From contig JAFMJV010000011.1 of NCBI GenBank assembly GCA_017853275.1, positions 1 through 62,540 on the forward strand: a stretch of DNA of 62,540 nucleotides, read 5' to 3'. Source of the DNA: Chloroflexota bacterium. Lineage in GTDB: Bacteria; Chloroflexota; Limnocylindria; Limnocylindrales; CSP1-4. The notes beneath the pieces are model-generated. The model was not told where the DNA came from, searched no databases, and saw only the letters and a list, made by a program, of their open reading frames with translations. A program made the translations under genes and the position numbers. Below are positions 17,380 to 25,985 of the stretch, one piece after another; position 1 is the stretch's first letter; every line of letters begins with the position of its first letter.

Positions 17380-17852
17380 GCCGGGACCCGGGTATGCGCC
17401 GCGCAGATGGCGACGGCGAGGGCGTCCGCAGCATGATCCGGGCGCGGCGGGGCCGCGAGCGAGAGGATCGCCTGGACCATCCTCTGGACCTGGGCCTTGT
17501 CCGCGCGACCGTAGCCGGTCACCGCCATCTTCACCTCTGCGGGCCCGAGCTCGAGGACGGGGAGGCCGCGGGCGGCGGCCGCGAGGAGGACGACCCCGCG
17601 CGCCTGCCCTACGGCAAAGGCGCTCTGGACGTTGCGATTGAAGAAGAGGGATTCCACGCCGACGAGCTCCGGCCCATGCTCCTCGATGAGCTCGGAGATC
17701 CCCTGGTGGATCGTCAGCAGCCGCTCGGGGAGGCTGCGGTCCGGGAGCGTCTCCAGGCAGCCGTAGTCGAGCAGCCGGATCCGGCTCCCCTCGCGGGAGA
17801 CCAGCCCGTAGCCGGTGTTCGCCGTCCCCGGGTCGATGCCGAGGACGATCAC
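17376..17852 (-). CDS. ruvC: Holliday junction resolvase RuvC
   Basis: RuvC cuts Holliday junctions symmetrically. The RNase H fold has its acidic residues in GIDPGTANTGYG (first Asp), VESLFFNRN (Glu) and the C-terminal PDHAADALAVA (two Asp). The chosen GTG at 17852 gives 158 residues with the canonical N-terminus starting just before IVLGIDPG; an ATG at 17900 would add 16 residues that overlap yebC. The order yebC-ruvC-ruvA is widely conserved. Confidence 0.95.
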   Translation of the reverse strand: MIVLGIDPGTANTGYGLVSREGSRIRLLDYGCLETLPDRSLPERLLTIHQGISELIEEHGPELVGVESLFFNRNVQSAFAVGQARGVVLLAAAARGLPVLELGPAEVKMAVTGYGRADKAQVQRMVQAILSLAAPPRPDHAADALAVAICAAHTRVPA

Positions 17853-17874
17853 GGGATGCGCCGGGCGCGCATCG

Positions 17875-18624
17875 TCAGGCGGTCGCCTCCGCGAGGACAT
17901 CGTCCGGGATGTCGAAGTTCGCGGTGACGCGCTGGACGTCGTCGTGGTCCTCGAGCTGGTCGATGAGGCGGAGGTTCTGGCGCGCCTGCTGGCTGTCCAC
18001 GCCGACGGTGGCCTTGGGGCGCATCGTCATCTCCGCGGACTCGACCTTGACGCCTGCGGCTTCCAGGCCCTTGCGGACTGCCTCCAGCGCCCCGGGCTCC
18101 GTGCTGATCTCCATCGGGTCGGTCGTGGTGTCCACGTCCGTGGCGCCCGCGTCGATGGCGAGGAGCGCGATCTCATCCGGGTCCTGGCCGTTCCGGGGGA
18201 TGCTGATGATGCCGAGCGGCTCGAACTGCCAGGCGACCGCGCCGGCGCCCGCGAGCTGACCTCCCGCCTTGGAGAAGATCGCCCGCACGTCCGCCGCGGT
18301 CCGGTTCCGGTTGTCCGTTGCGGTCTCGACGAGCACGGCCACGCCGCCGGGGCCGTAGCCCTCGTAGACGATCTCCTCGTACTCGGCGTCCTTGCCGGCG
18401 CCGGTGCCGCGGTCGATCGCCCGCTTGATGTTGTCTGCGGGCATGTTGACGGAGCGGGCCTTGTCGACGGCGAGGCGGAGCCGGTAGTTGGACTCCGGCT
18501 CACCGCCCCCCATCCGGGCCGCGATCGCGATCTCGCGGGCGATCTTCGTGAAGATCGCCCCCCGCTTCGCGTCGTTTGCCCCCTTTTGGCGCTTGATCGT
18601 GGACCATTTGGAATGTCCGGACAT
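17875..18624 (-). CDS. yebC: YebC/PmpR family protein
   Basis: YebC proteins are conserved cytosolic proteins, described as transcription regulators and more recently linked to ribosomes and polyproline translation. The 249-residue frame starts with the family signature SGHSKWSTIKRQKGA and includes AKRGAIFTKIAREI, MPADNIKRAI and YEGYGPGGVAVLVE. ATG 18624 is fixed by that signature; a longer frame to 18729 has no similarity. It is the first gene of yebC-ruvC-ruvA, and a TATAAA hexamer lies 10 nt upstream, so little or no leader is expected. Confidence 0.96.
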   Translation of the reverse strand: MSGHSKWSTIKRQKGANDAKRGAIFTKIAREIAIAARMGGGEPESNYRLRLAVDKARSVNMPADNIKRAIDRGTGAGKDAEYEEIVYEGYGPGGVAVLVETATDNRNRTAADVRAIFSKAGGQLAGAGAVAWQFEPLGIISIPRNGQDPDEIALLAIDAGATDVDTTTDPMEISTEPGALEAVRKGLEAAGVKVESAEMTMRPKATVGVDSQQARQNLRLIDQLEDHDDVQRVTANFDIPDDVLAEATA

Positions 18625-18634
18625 GGGACGGAAG

Positions 18635-18640
18635 TTTATA
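18635..18640 (-). promoter_or_regulatory. -10 element of yebC
   Basis: Minus-strand TATAAA is one of the few A/T-rich hexamers in the region, 10 nt before the yebC ATG. No -35 hexamer is visible at 17 +/- 1 nt. The predicted start leaves a leader of at most a few nucleotides. Confidence 0.5.
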
Positions 18641-18727
18641 CGATGCAGGCAAGGCGACCCGGCTGGCCGGAGTGACCCGGGCGGACTCCCCGCCCCGGGC
18701 TCCGGGAACGGGCGCAGGAGGGATGCC

Positions 18728-20806
18728 ATGACCGCCGGCGAACGAGCTGGGCTCCGGACCGTCGTCCTCGCGGGTCACGCAGGCTCGGGGAAGACGACGC
18801 TCGCGGAGCATCTCCTCCATCGGACCGGTGCGCTCGCGCGCATGGGAAGCGTGGACGATGGGACCGCGAGCATGGACAGCGACCCGGAGGAGCAGAGGCG
18901 CCACCTGAGCCTTTCCCTCCACGTGGCCGCGATCGAGCATGACGACCACCGGATCGTCCTCGTGGACACGCCCGGCTACGCGGACTTCGTGGGCGAGATG
19001 ATCTCCGGGATCGGGGCCGCCGACGCGGCGATCGTGTGCGTGGACGCCGCGGGAGGGGTCGAGCCGGGGACCGCGGCCGCGCTCGGCACGGCACGGTTGC
19101 TGGAGCGCTCCACGCTCTTCCTCCTCACCCGCTGCGACCGCGAGACGGCCGATCCGCTGCGCACGCTCGATCTCCTCCGCGCGGAGCTCGGCCCGCGCGT
19201 CGCGCCGCTCCAGATCCCCATCGGGTCGGGCGAGGAGCTCTCCGGCTACGTCGATCTCGTCCATCGGCGCGCCTGGGCCACGGAGGGCGGTGTCGACCGG
19301 GAGGTCCCCATCCCCGAGGCCCTCGGCGATGAGGTCACGCGGCGGCGCGAGCAGCTGCTCGAAGCGGCGGCCGAGGTGGATGACGAGCTGATGGCGCGCT
19401 ATCTGGATGGCGCGGAGATCCCCGATGCCGATCTCGACGCCGCGATCCACCGCGGCGTCCGCGACCGCCTCCTCTCCCCCGTGCTCATCGGCTCCGCGGC
19501 GCGCGATGTGGGGGTCGCCGGCCTCCTGGACGCGATCGTCCGGTACCTGCCGTCCGCGGACGAGGAGCCGCCCGTCCACGCCCGCGATGGCTCCGGCGGC
19601 ACGGTGGACCTCCCGCCGGCGCCCGACGGACCGCTCCTCCTCCAGGTCTTCAAGACGACCGCCGACCCGTTCGTGGGGCGTCTCTCCTGGTTCCGTGTCT
19701 GGTCCGGGACGCTGCGCGCCCACGACCTCGTCTGGAACGCCGCCCGTCTCGGCGAGGAGCGGATCGGCCAGGTGCTCGCCCCGCGCGGACGCGAGCTCGT
19801 CCAGGTGGGCGAGATCCGGGCGGGCGAGATCGGCGCCGTCGCGAAGCTCAGCGTCACCGCCACGGGCGATAGCCTCTCCGGCCGGGCGGCGCCCTACGCG
19901 CTGGCGCCCCTCGTCTTCCCCGAGCCGAGCCTGCCGATCGCGGTCGAGCCGGCCTCCAAGGCCGATCTCGACCGGCTCGGCCAGGCGCTCAACCGGCTCG
20001 TGGAGGAGGATCCGACGCTCCGCCTCGAGCGGCCGGTGGAGACCGGCGAGCAGATCCTGTGGGCCCAGGGCGAGAGCCAGATCGCGGTGGCCGGTGAGCG
20101 GCTGAAGAGGAAGTTCGGGACCGCGATCATCACCCATGCGCCGCACGTCCCCTACCGGGAGACGATCCGCGGGCGTGCGCGCGCCGAGGGGCGCCACAAG
20201 AAGCAGACCGGCGGGCGCGGGCAGTTCGGCCACGTCTGGCTGGAGATCGAGCCGAACCCCGGCGGCGGAGTCGTCTTCGCGGACCGGGTCGTGGGCGGGG
20301 TCGTCCCGCGCGGCTTCTTCCCCGGGGTCGAGAAGGGGGTCCGGGACGTGGCCGAGCGCGGCCCGATCGCCGGCTTCCCGGTGGTGGACGTGCGCGCGAC
20401 GCTCGTGGATGGCTCGTTCCACGAGGTGGACTCGGACGAGATCTCCTTCCGCATCGCGGCGCAGCTCGCGACCCGCAAGGGGATCGAGGAAGCCTCCCCG
20501 GTCCTCCTCGAGCCGATCATGGCGCTCACGATCCGGGTTCCGGATGCGGCGGTCGGGGACGTCAGCCGCGATCTCTCCGGCCGCCGGGGCCGGCTCCTCG
20601 GGGTGGAGGGTGGTGACGGCTGGGAGACGATCCATGCCCACGTCCCCCAGGCGGAGCTCTTCACCTACGCCACGGAGCTGCGCTCGCTCACGGCGGGCCG
20701 GGGGACCTTCCAGGGACGCCTGGAGCGCTACGAGGAGGTCCCGCCACACGTCGCCCAGCGCGTCATCGCACAGGCCCGTCAGCCCGGTGAGGGCGGCGGC
20801 CGCTAG
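18728..20806 (+). CDS. Elongation factor G-like GTPase (EF-G2 type)
   Basis: This 692-residue protein has the EF-G domain order: G domain with GHAGSGKT (16-23) and DTPGYADF (80-87), domain II (LQVFKTTADPFVGRLSW), and domains III-V with HVPYRETIRG...KKQTGGRGQFG. Instead of the EF-G switch I RGITI it has a DSDPEEQRRHLS segment, and the G4 motif is TRCD (134-137) rather than NKxD. These are traits of EF-G2/EF-G-like paralogues, whose role in translation is not settled; it is not the main fusA. AGGAGG 6 nt before ATG 18728 decides the start. Its stop shares CTAG with convergent hisA. Confidence 0.93.
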   Translation: MTAGERAGLRTVVLAGHAGSGKTTLAEHLLHRTGALARMGSVDDGTASMDSDPEEQRRHLSLSLHVAAIEHDDHRIVLVDTPGYADFVGEMISGIGAADAAIVCVDAAGGVEPGTAAALGTARLLERSTLFLLTRCDRETADPLRTLDLLRAELGPRVAPLQIPIGSGEELSGYVDLVHRRAWATEGGVDREVPIPEALGDEVTRRREQLLEAAAEVDDELMARYLDGAEIPDADLDAAIHRGVRDRLLSPVLIGSAARDVGVAGLLDAIVRYLPSADEEPPVHARDGSGGTVDLPPAPDGPLLLQVFKTTADPFVGRLSWFRVWSGTLRAHDLVWNAARLGEERIGQVLAPRGRELVQVGEIRAGEIGAVAKLSVTATGDSLSGRAAPYALAPLVFPEPSLPIAVEPASKADLDRLGQALNRLVEEDPTLRLERPVETGEQILWAQGESQIAVAGERLKRKFGTAIITHAPHVPYRETIRGRARAEGRHKKQTGGRGQFGHVWLEIEPNPGGGVVFADRVVGGVVPRGFFPGVEKGVRDVAERGPIAGFPVVDVRATLVDGSFHEVDSDEISFRIAAQLATRKGIEEASPVLLEPIMALTIRVPDAAVGDVSRDLSGRRGRLLGVEGGDGWETIHAHVPQAELFTYATELRSLTAGRGTFQGRLERYEEVPPHVAQRVIAQARQPGEGGGR

Positions 20807-21546
20807 ATCCGGCCGGCCTCCCGCGCGACCGCAAGGGCGTCCGGGAGGCCGAAGCGGCGCTCGTAGAGCGCGCGACCGAGGATCGCCCCGGCGTAGCCGA
20901 GGCGTGCCAGCGTCCGGATGTCATCCAGGGTGGCGACGCCGGCCGATGCGATGACCGCTGCCTCCGGCGCGGCGGCGGCGATCTCGGCGAGGAGCGCGAG
21001 GTCGGGACCTTCCAGGAGGCCGTCCCGGGCGATCGCGGTCACCGCGAGGACGCCGACCCCCTCCCCTGCGAGGCGGGTGGCGAGGGCGACGGCCGGCGTC
21101 CCCGCCGCGCCCGGCACCCAGCCGTCGCCGAGCGCGGCTCCGTCCCGGACGTCGATCGCGGCGACGATGGCGGCTGCCCCATGGCGCGCCACGAGGCGTC
21201 CCGCGAGCGCCGGCTCGCGGACGAACGCGCTGCCGAGGATGGCGCGTTGGGCTCCCGCATCCAGGACGGCGGCCACGGCGTCCGCGTCCCGCAGGCCGCC
21301 CGCGACCTGGCACGGGACGCCCACGCTGCGCACGATCCGCCGGACCGTCTCTGCCTGGACCGGGCGCCCGGACCGCGCGCCGTCGAGGTCGACGAGGTGG
21401 ATGCGGGTCGCCCCGGCCTCGGCCCATCCCGCGGCGACGCGGACCGGATCGTCGTCGTACGCGGTGACCCGGTCGTAGTCGCCCTGGCTGAGCCGGACGA
21501 CCCTGCCGCCGAGCAGGTCGATGGCGGGGATCGGCTCGAAGGTCAT
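20803..21546 (-). CDS. hisA: ProFAR isomerase HisA
   Basis: HisA converts ProFAR to PRFAR in histidine synthesis. The 247-residue TIM barrel has IPAIDLLGGRVVRLSQGDY with the catalytic Asp, the phosphate-binding VAGGLRD, and the second catalytic Asp replaced in context TAIARDGLLEGPD (the ...D-G-x...G-P-D segment). ATG 21546 is preceded by AGGAG at 8 nt. It is split from the other his genes, facing the opposite way from a shared promoter region, so one operator could control both directions. Its TAG overlaps the EF-G-like stop within CTAG. Confidence 0.95.
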   Translation of the reverse strand: MTFEPIPAIDLLGGRVVRLSQGDYDRVTAYDDDPVRVAAGWAEAGATRIHLVDLDGARSGRPVQAETVRRIVRSVGVPCQVAGGLRDADAVAAVLDAGAQRAILGSAFVREPALAGRLVARHGAAAIVAAIDVRDGAALGDGWVPGAAGTPAVALATRLAGEGVGVLAVTAIARDGLLEGPDLALLAEIAAAAPEAAVIASAGVATLDDIRTLARLGYAGAILGRALYERRFGLPDALAVAREAGRI

Positions 21547-21566
21547 CGCTGGATCTCCTGCTCTGC

Positions 21567-21584
21567 TAGCATGGTAGTATGCTA
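21567..21584. promoter_or_regulatory. Palindromic operator between hisA and yerC-his
   Basis: TAGCAT-N6-ATGCTA is a perfect 6-bp inverted repeat in an otherwise GC-rich gap. It overlaps outward-facing extended -10 elements of both units: TGG-TAGTAT on the plus strand (21572-21580) and TGT-TAGCAT on the minus strand (21587-21579). The first gene on the plus side encodes a TrpR/YerC-type repressor, and TrpR-like proteins bind short palindromes, so autoregulation and control of all his genes by this site is the simplest reading (inference). Confidence 0.6.
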
Positions 21585-21634
21585 ACACGACAGGGTGGCA
21601 CTCGCCGCCCGGCACACGATGATGAGCACGAGCG

Positions 21635-21958
21635 ATGACGGCCGAACCGAGCGACTGGCGCACCCCCGAGACGGACGCCCTCCTGGACGCGATCCTCGCC
21701 CTCCCGGACCGGGCGGCCGCGGAACGCTTCTTCCGCGATCTGTGCACCCTCCGGGAGCTCCATGACCTCTCCCAGCGCTGGCAGGTGGTCCGGCTCCTGG
21801 AAGCGGGACGCCACTACGCGGAGATCTCCCGCGAGACGGGCGCGAGCACGGCCACGGTGACCCGCATCGCCCAGTGGCTCAACCACGGGACCGGTGGCTA
21901 CCGGGAGGCGCTCCGGCGTGCCTCCGCGCGTCCGGTCCGACCCGGAGGTGGATCATGA
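21635..21958 (+). CDS. TrpR/YerC-family transcriptional regulator
   Basis: The 107-residue protein has the Trp-repressor fold pattern: helical TDALLDAILALPD and AAERFFRDLCT, then a helix-turn-helix around LSQRWQVVRLLEAGRHYAEISRETGAS and TATVTRIAQWLNHG. It matches the YerC/YecD branch of the TrpR family in length and in the RFFRDLCT and SRETGxSTATVTR segments. It overlaps hisG as ATGA and heads the his operon, so it is a strong candidate for a histidine-responsive repressor; comparable TrpR-family histidine regulators have been proposed by comparative genomics in Firmicutes. The effector is not known from sequence. Confidence 0.88.
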   Translation: MTAEPSDWRTPETDALLDAILALPDRAAAERFFRDLCTLRELHDLSQRWQVVRLLEAGRHYAEISRETGASTATVTRIAQWLNHGTGGYREALRRASARPVRPGGGS

Positions 21959-22863
21959 CCACGGAGCGCGCGCTCTCCCCGTCCGCCTTCGCGGAGCTCG
22001 GTGAGCCGGGCCGGCTGCGGATCGCGATCCCGAACAAGGGCCGACTCATGGACCCCATCGTCCTTCTCCTGCGGGATGCCGGGCTCGTCTTCGCGGATAC
22101 GAGCCGGGCGCTCTTCGCACGGGTGGAGGATCACCCCATCGACATCCTCTCGGTGCGCACGGACGACATCGCCGAGTTCGTCGCGGACGGGGTGGCAGAC
22201 CTGGGGATCACGGGGGCCAACCTCCTCGTGGAGGCGGAGGTCGATCTTCCGATCGAGCTCTCCCTGGGCTTCGGGCGCTGTCGCCTGGAGGCGGCGGTCC
22301 CGCTCGCGCATCCCGCGACGTCACTCGCGGACCTGGATGGCCTGCGCATCGCGACGAGCCACCCGGCGAGCGCCCGGCGCCTCCTTGCCGAGCGCGGCGT
22401 GCAGGTGGAGATCGTGGGGGTCAGCGGCGCGGTCGAGGTCGCCCCGCGGCTGGGCCTCGCGGACGCGATCGTGGATCTCGTCTCGTCCGGGTCCACGCTC
22501 GTGATGAACGGCCTGCGCCCCGTGGGCGAGCTCCTCCGGAGCGAGGCCGTGATCGTGGGCCGGAAGGAGTGGGACCCGGAGCGCCGGGCCCTCGCGGACG
22601 AGCTCCTCATGATGCTCGGTGCCGTCCTCGCCGGCCGTCGGGTCAAGTACCTGATGATGAACGCCCACGTGGACGACCTGCCCGCGATCGAGGCGATCCT
22701 CCCCGGGCTGGAAAGCCCGAGCGTCATCCCCCTCGCGCAGACCGGGATGGTCGCCGTCCACGCGGTCGTGGGCTCCGCCGAGGTCTCCTCCCTCCTCCCC
22801 CGCCTGAAGGGCGCCGGCGCGTCCGGCCTGCTCGTCGTCCCCGTGGAGAAGCTCCTGCCATGA
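21955..22863 (+). CDS. hisG: ATP phosphoribosyltransferase HisG (long form)
   Basis: HisG catalyses the first committed step of histidine synthesis, ATP plus PRPP to PR-ATP. The 302-residue product contains IAIPNKGRLMDP, DIAEFVADGVADLGITG, and the PRPP-binding DLVSSGSTL. The length includes the C-terminal regulatory domain (VKYLMMNAHVDDL onward, about 90 residues), so it is the long, histidine-feedback-inhibited form and needs no HisZ. ATG 21955 is preceded by GGAGGTG and overlaps the regulator gene as ATGA. Confidence 0.95.
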   Translation: MTTERALSPSAFAELGEPGRLRIAIPNKGRLMDPIVLLLRDAGLVFADTSRALFARVEDHPIDILSVRTDDIAEFVADGVADLGITGANLLVEAEVDLPIELSLGFGRCRLEAAVPLAHPATSLADLDGLRIATSHPASARRLLAERGVQVEIVGVSGAVEVAPRLGLADAIVDLVSSGSTLVMNGLRPVGELLRSEAVIVGRKEWDPERRALADELLMMLGAVLAGRRVKYLMMNAHVDDLPAIEAILPGLESPSVIPLAQTGMVAVHAVVGSAEVSSLLPRLKGAGASGLLVVPVEKLLP

Positions 22864-23978
22864 CCACTCCGAGCGATGCCCCCGCCTCCCAGGTCTACTC
22901 CTGGGAGCCGTCGAACAGCTGGATCGCGGCCCGCTATGGCTGCGATCCCGCATCGATCCTGCGCTTCGATCTGAACACCTCCACGACCACCCCCGGCTGG
23001 GTCGCGGACGCGCTGCGGGCGACCTTCGACCCGCCGCTCCACGAGTACCCGGACAGCCTCTACGCGGAGCTCGCGGAGGCCGCCGCCGCCTACACCGGTG
23101 CCGGCCGCTACGAGATCCTCGTGGGGGCCGGGATGGACGAGGTCCTGGACATCATCGCCAAGACCTTCATCCGGCCGGGTGGCCGGGCGATCGTGCCGAT
23201 CCCCACCTACTCGATGTACGGCGTCCTCACGGGCCAGCGGAGCGCGACGATCGACGCCATCCCCCGCCGTCCTGCAGCGGAGGGCTTCGCGCTCGATGTG
23301 GACGCGATCTGCGCCCGGCTCGAGGGCGCGGACCTCGTCTGGCTCTGCTCGCCGAACAACCCGACCGGCGCGGCCGAGGACCCAGCGGCGATCGTGCGCA
23401 TCCTCGACGCGGCCGCCGCGCTCGGGAGCGCCGGCCCGGTCGTCGTGGTGGACGAGGCGTATCACGAGTTCATCCGCAGCTCGTTCGTCCCGCAGCGCGA
23501 GCGCTACCCGCACCTGATCGTGACGCGGACGCTCTCCAAGGCGTTCGCCCTGCCCGGGATGCGGGTCGGCTACGCGGTCGCCGTCCGCCCGACGATCGAG
23601 CGGATGGAGCGGAACCGGCCGCCGGGGAGCGTGACCACGGTCTCGGCGGCGCTCGCAGCGCGGGCCCTCCGCGAGCCCGCCTACGCGCTGGCGACCGCCG
23701 CGGCGATCCCCGCCGAGCGTGCCTGGCTCGGTGAGGCGCTCGGTGCCGCGGGATGGCCCGTCTATCCCAGCGTCACGAACTTCATCCTCGCGCGCGTCGG
23801 CTCGCCGGAGCGCACGGAGGCCGCGACCCTCGCGCTCCTCCGGGCCGGGATCGTCTCGCGCACCTTCGGGCCCGCGCATCCGCTGCGGGGGCATCTGCGG
23901 TTCACCGTCCGGACCCGGCCGGACAACGAGCGGCTCGTCGCGGTGGCGCGGGCCTTCATGGAGGAGCAGGGAGCATGA
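22860..23978 (+). CDS. hisC: Histidinol-phosphate aminotransferase HisC
   Basis: A PLP-dependent class I/II aminotransferase converting imidazole acetol phosphate and glutamate to histidinol phosphate. The 372-residue protein has LNTSTTTPGW, the GAGMDEVLD nucleotide loop, CSPNNPTGA, VVDEAYHEF with the PLP Asp, and the PLP lysine in LSKAFALPGMR. The N-terminus is fixed by ATGA overlap with hisG. In-operon position supports HisC over other aminotransferases. Confidence 0.94.
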   Translation: MTTPSDAPASQVYSWEPSNSWIAARYGCDPASILRFDLNTSTTTPGWVADALRATFDPPLHEYPDSLYAELAEAAAAYTGAGRYEILVGAGMDEVLDIIAKTFIRPGGRAIVPIPTYSMYGVLTGQRSATIDAIPRRPAAEGFALDVDAICARLEGADLVWLCSPNNPTGAAEDPAAIVRILDAAAALGSAGPVVVVDEAYHEFIRSSFVPQRERYPHLIVTRTLSKAFALPGMRVGYAVAVRPTIERMERNRPPGSVTTVSAALAARALREPAYALATAAAIPAERAWLGEALGAAGWPVYPSVTNFILARVGSPERTEAATLALLRAGIVSRTFGPAHPLRGHLRFTVRTRPDNERLVAVARAFMEEQGA

Positions 23979-24568
23979 GCGAGCGACGCGCGGTCCGGGA
24001 GCGGGTGACGCGGGAGACGCGGGTGACCGTCCGGCTCGACCTGGACGGGACGGGGACCGCCCGGATCCGCACCGGGATCGGCTTCTACGACCACCTCCTC
24101 ACCTCGCTCGCGACCCATTCCCTCATCGATCTCGAGGTGGAGGCGGGCGGCGACCTGGAGGTCGACGACCACCACACGGTCGAGGATGTCGCCCTCGTCC
24201 TCGGCGATGCCTTCGCCGCCGCTCTCGGTGACCGGGCGGGGATCGGACGGTTCGGGGAGGCGGTCGTCCCGATGGACGAGGCCCTGGCACGCTGCGCGCT
24301 CGATTGTTCCGGGCGGCCTTACGCCGTCCTCGAGATCGCCTTCCGCGGCGAGCGGATCGGCGAGCTCTCCACCCAGCTCATCGAGCACGCCCTCGAGTCG
24401 TTCGCGCGGACCGCCGGGATCACCCTGCATCTCTCCGCGAGCGGCCGGAACGACCACCACGTCGCGGAGGCGGCCTTCAAGGCGCTCGCGCGCTCGCTGC
24501 GCCGCGCGGTGGAGCCGGATGCGCGCCGGGCGGGGGCCGTCCCCTCTTCCAAGGGCAGCCTCGGGTGA
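23975..24568 (+). CDS. hisB: Imidazoleglycerol-phosphate dehydratase HisB
   Basis: Dehydrates imidazoleglycerol phosphate to imidazole acetol phosphate using Mn. The 197-residue single-domain protein (no fused phosphatase) shows the metal motifs GIGFYDHLLT, DDHHTVED and, in the second repeat, LIEHALESF and GRNDHHVAEAAFKA. Length is standard for the monofunctional enzyme. ATGA overlap with hisC. A separate histidinol phosphatase is therefore required elsewhere. Confidence 0.97.
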   Translation: MSERRAVRERVTRETRVTVRLDLDGTGTARIRTGIGFYDHLLTSLATHSLIDLEVEAGGDLEVDDHHTVEDVALVLGDAFAAALGDRAGIGRFGEAVVPMDEALARCALDCSGRPYAVLEIAFRGERIGELSTQLIEHALESFARTAGITLHLSASGRNDHHVAEAAFKALARSLRRAVEPDARRAGAVPSSKGSLG

Positions 24569-25203
24569 GGCCGGACGCCCCGGTCCGCGTCGCGATCGCG
24601 GACTACGGGGCCGGCAACCTCGTGAGCATCCGGAACGCGCTCGTCCGCCTTGGAGCGGAGGTGCGCGTGGCCACGGAGGCGGACGGTCTCCGGGACGCGG
24701 ATCTCATCGTCGTACCGGGGGTGGGGGCGAGCGCGCCCGCGATGGCCCGGCTCCGGCGGCGGGGCCTCGCAGAGGCGATCCCGGAGGCCTTGCGCACGGG
24801 CGCCTGGTACCTCGGGGTCTGCCTCGGGATGCAGCTCCTCTTCGACCGCTCCGAGGAGGACGGGGCGCGCATGCTGGGGATCCTCTCCGGGGAGGTCCGG
24901 CGGCTCACCGGTGCGCCCCGTCTGCCGCACATCGGCTGGAACCAGCTCGAGGCGGTCCGCCCGGACCCCGTCCTCGCCGGCCTTCCTGACCACGCGCCCG
25001 CCTACTTCGTCCACTCCTACGCGCCGATTCCGGAGGACCCCGCGGTCATCGTCACCCGGACCGTCCACGGCGACCCCTTCACGAGCCTCGTGGCGAGCGG
25101 CAGGATCGTGGGCTGCCAGTTCCACCCGGAGCGATCCGGAGCGGACGGCCTCCGGATCCTCGGCAACGTGCTCGGGCTCGTGGCCGCGGACCGAGGGCGC
25201 TGA
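24565..25203 (+). CDS. hisH: Imidazole glycerol phosphate synthase subunit HisH
   Basis: Class I glutamine amidotransferase that supplies ammonia to HisF. The 212-residue protein has [12 protein letters not shown] at the N-terminus, the nucleophile in [10 protein letters not shown], the glycine-rich PGVGA loop and the His-Glu pair in [12 protein letters not shown] 24565 overlaps the hisB stop as GTGA, which fixes the start. It ends 2 nt before hisF, its partner subunit. Confidence 0.95.
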   Translation: MRPDAPVRVAIADYGAGNLVSIRNALVRLGAEVRVATEADGLRDADLIVVPGVGASAPAMARLRRRGLAEAIPEALRTGAWYLGVCLGMQLLFDRSEEDGARMLGILSGEVRRLTGAPRLPHIGWNQLEAVRPDPVLAGLPDHAPAYFVHSYAPIPEDPAVIVTRTVHGDPFTSLVASGRIVGCQFHPERSGADGLRILGNVLGLVAADRGR

Positions 25204-25205
25204 GC

Positions 25206-25985
25206 GTGCTCCTGCGCCGCGTCATCCCCTGTCTGGACGTCTCGGACGGCCGCGTCGTCAAGGGCGTCCGCTTCGTCGATCTCTCCGATGAGGGCGATCC
25301 GCCGGAGCTCGCCGCCCGCTATGCCGCGGAAGGCGCGGACGAGATCTGCTTCCTCGACATCGGTGCGGCGCCGGAGGGTCGCGGGACGATGCTCTCGATC
25401 GTGGAGCGGACCGCCCGCGAGGTCTTCGTTCCGATCACGGTGGGCGGCGGGGTCCGCACCCCGGCGGAGATGATGGCCGTCCTCCGCGCGGGGGCGGACA
25501 AGGTGGCCGTGAACAGCGCCGCCGTCGCGGATCCCACCCTCCTCTCGCGCTGTGCCCGCCGCTTCGGGCGCCAGTGCGTCGTCATCTCGATCGATGCGCG
25601 ACAGGACCCGGCGCGCCCCGGGAGCTGGGAGGTCGTCGTGATGGGCGGCCGCCGGCCCACCGGGCGGGATGCGATCGCGTGGGCGCAGGAGGCGGTCGCG
25701 CTCGGCGCCGGCGAGATCCTCCTGACCTCGATCGACCGGGACGGGACGCAGGGAGGCTTCGACCTTGCCCTCCTCCGGGCGGTGGGGGCCGCGGTGGACG
25801 TGCCGGTCATCGCGTCGGGCGGTGCAGGCACCCCCGCGGACATGGTGGCCGCGCTCGCGGAGGGCGGCGCGGATGCGGTGCTCGCGGCCTCGATCTTCCA
25901 TCGCGGGATCCATTCCATCCGGAGCGTCAAGGCAGCGATCGCGGCTGCCGGGCTCCCCGTGCGCACCCTGGAGGACGACCGATGA
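25206..25985 (+). CDS. hisF: Imidazole glycerol phosphate synthase subunit HisF
   Basis: Cyclase TIM barrel that converts PRFAR and ammonia to IGP and AICAR. Motifs: [19 protein letters not shown] with the first catalytic Asp, VGGGVRT, the phosphate loops and [14 protein letters not shown] with the second Asp, and [12 protein letters not shown]. 259 residues, standard. It starts at GTG 25206 just after hisH. Confidence 0.97.
   Translation: MLLRRVIPCLDVSDGRVVKGVRFVDLSDEGDPPELAARYAAEGADEICFLDIGAAPEGRGTMLSIVERTAREVFVPITVGGGVRTPAEMMAVLRAGADKVAVNSAAVADPTLLSRCARRFGRQCVVISIDARQDPARPGSWEVVVMGGRRPTGRDAIAWAQEAVALGAGEILLTSIDRDGTQGGFDLALLRAVGAAVDVPVIASGGAGTPADMVAALAEGGADAVLAASIFHRGIHSIRSVKAAIAAAGLPVRTLEDDR

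Noticed and set aside
18500-20749. 750-residue frame antisense to the EF-G-like gene
   Set aside because: Charged, repetitive composition (Asp/Glu/Arg/Leu) typical of shadow frames; the plus strand carries all EF-G domains.
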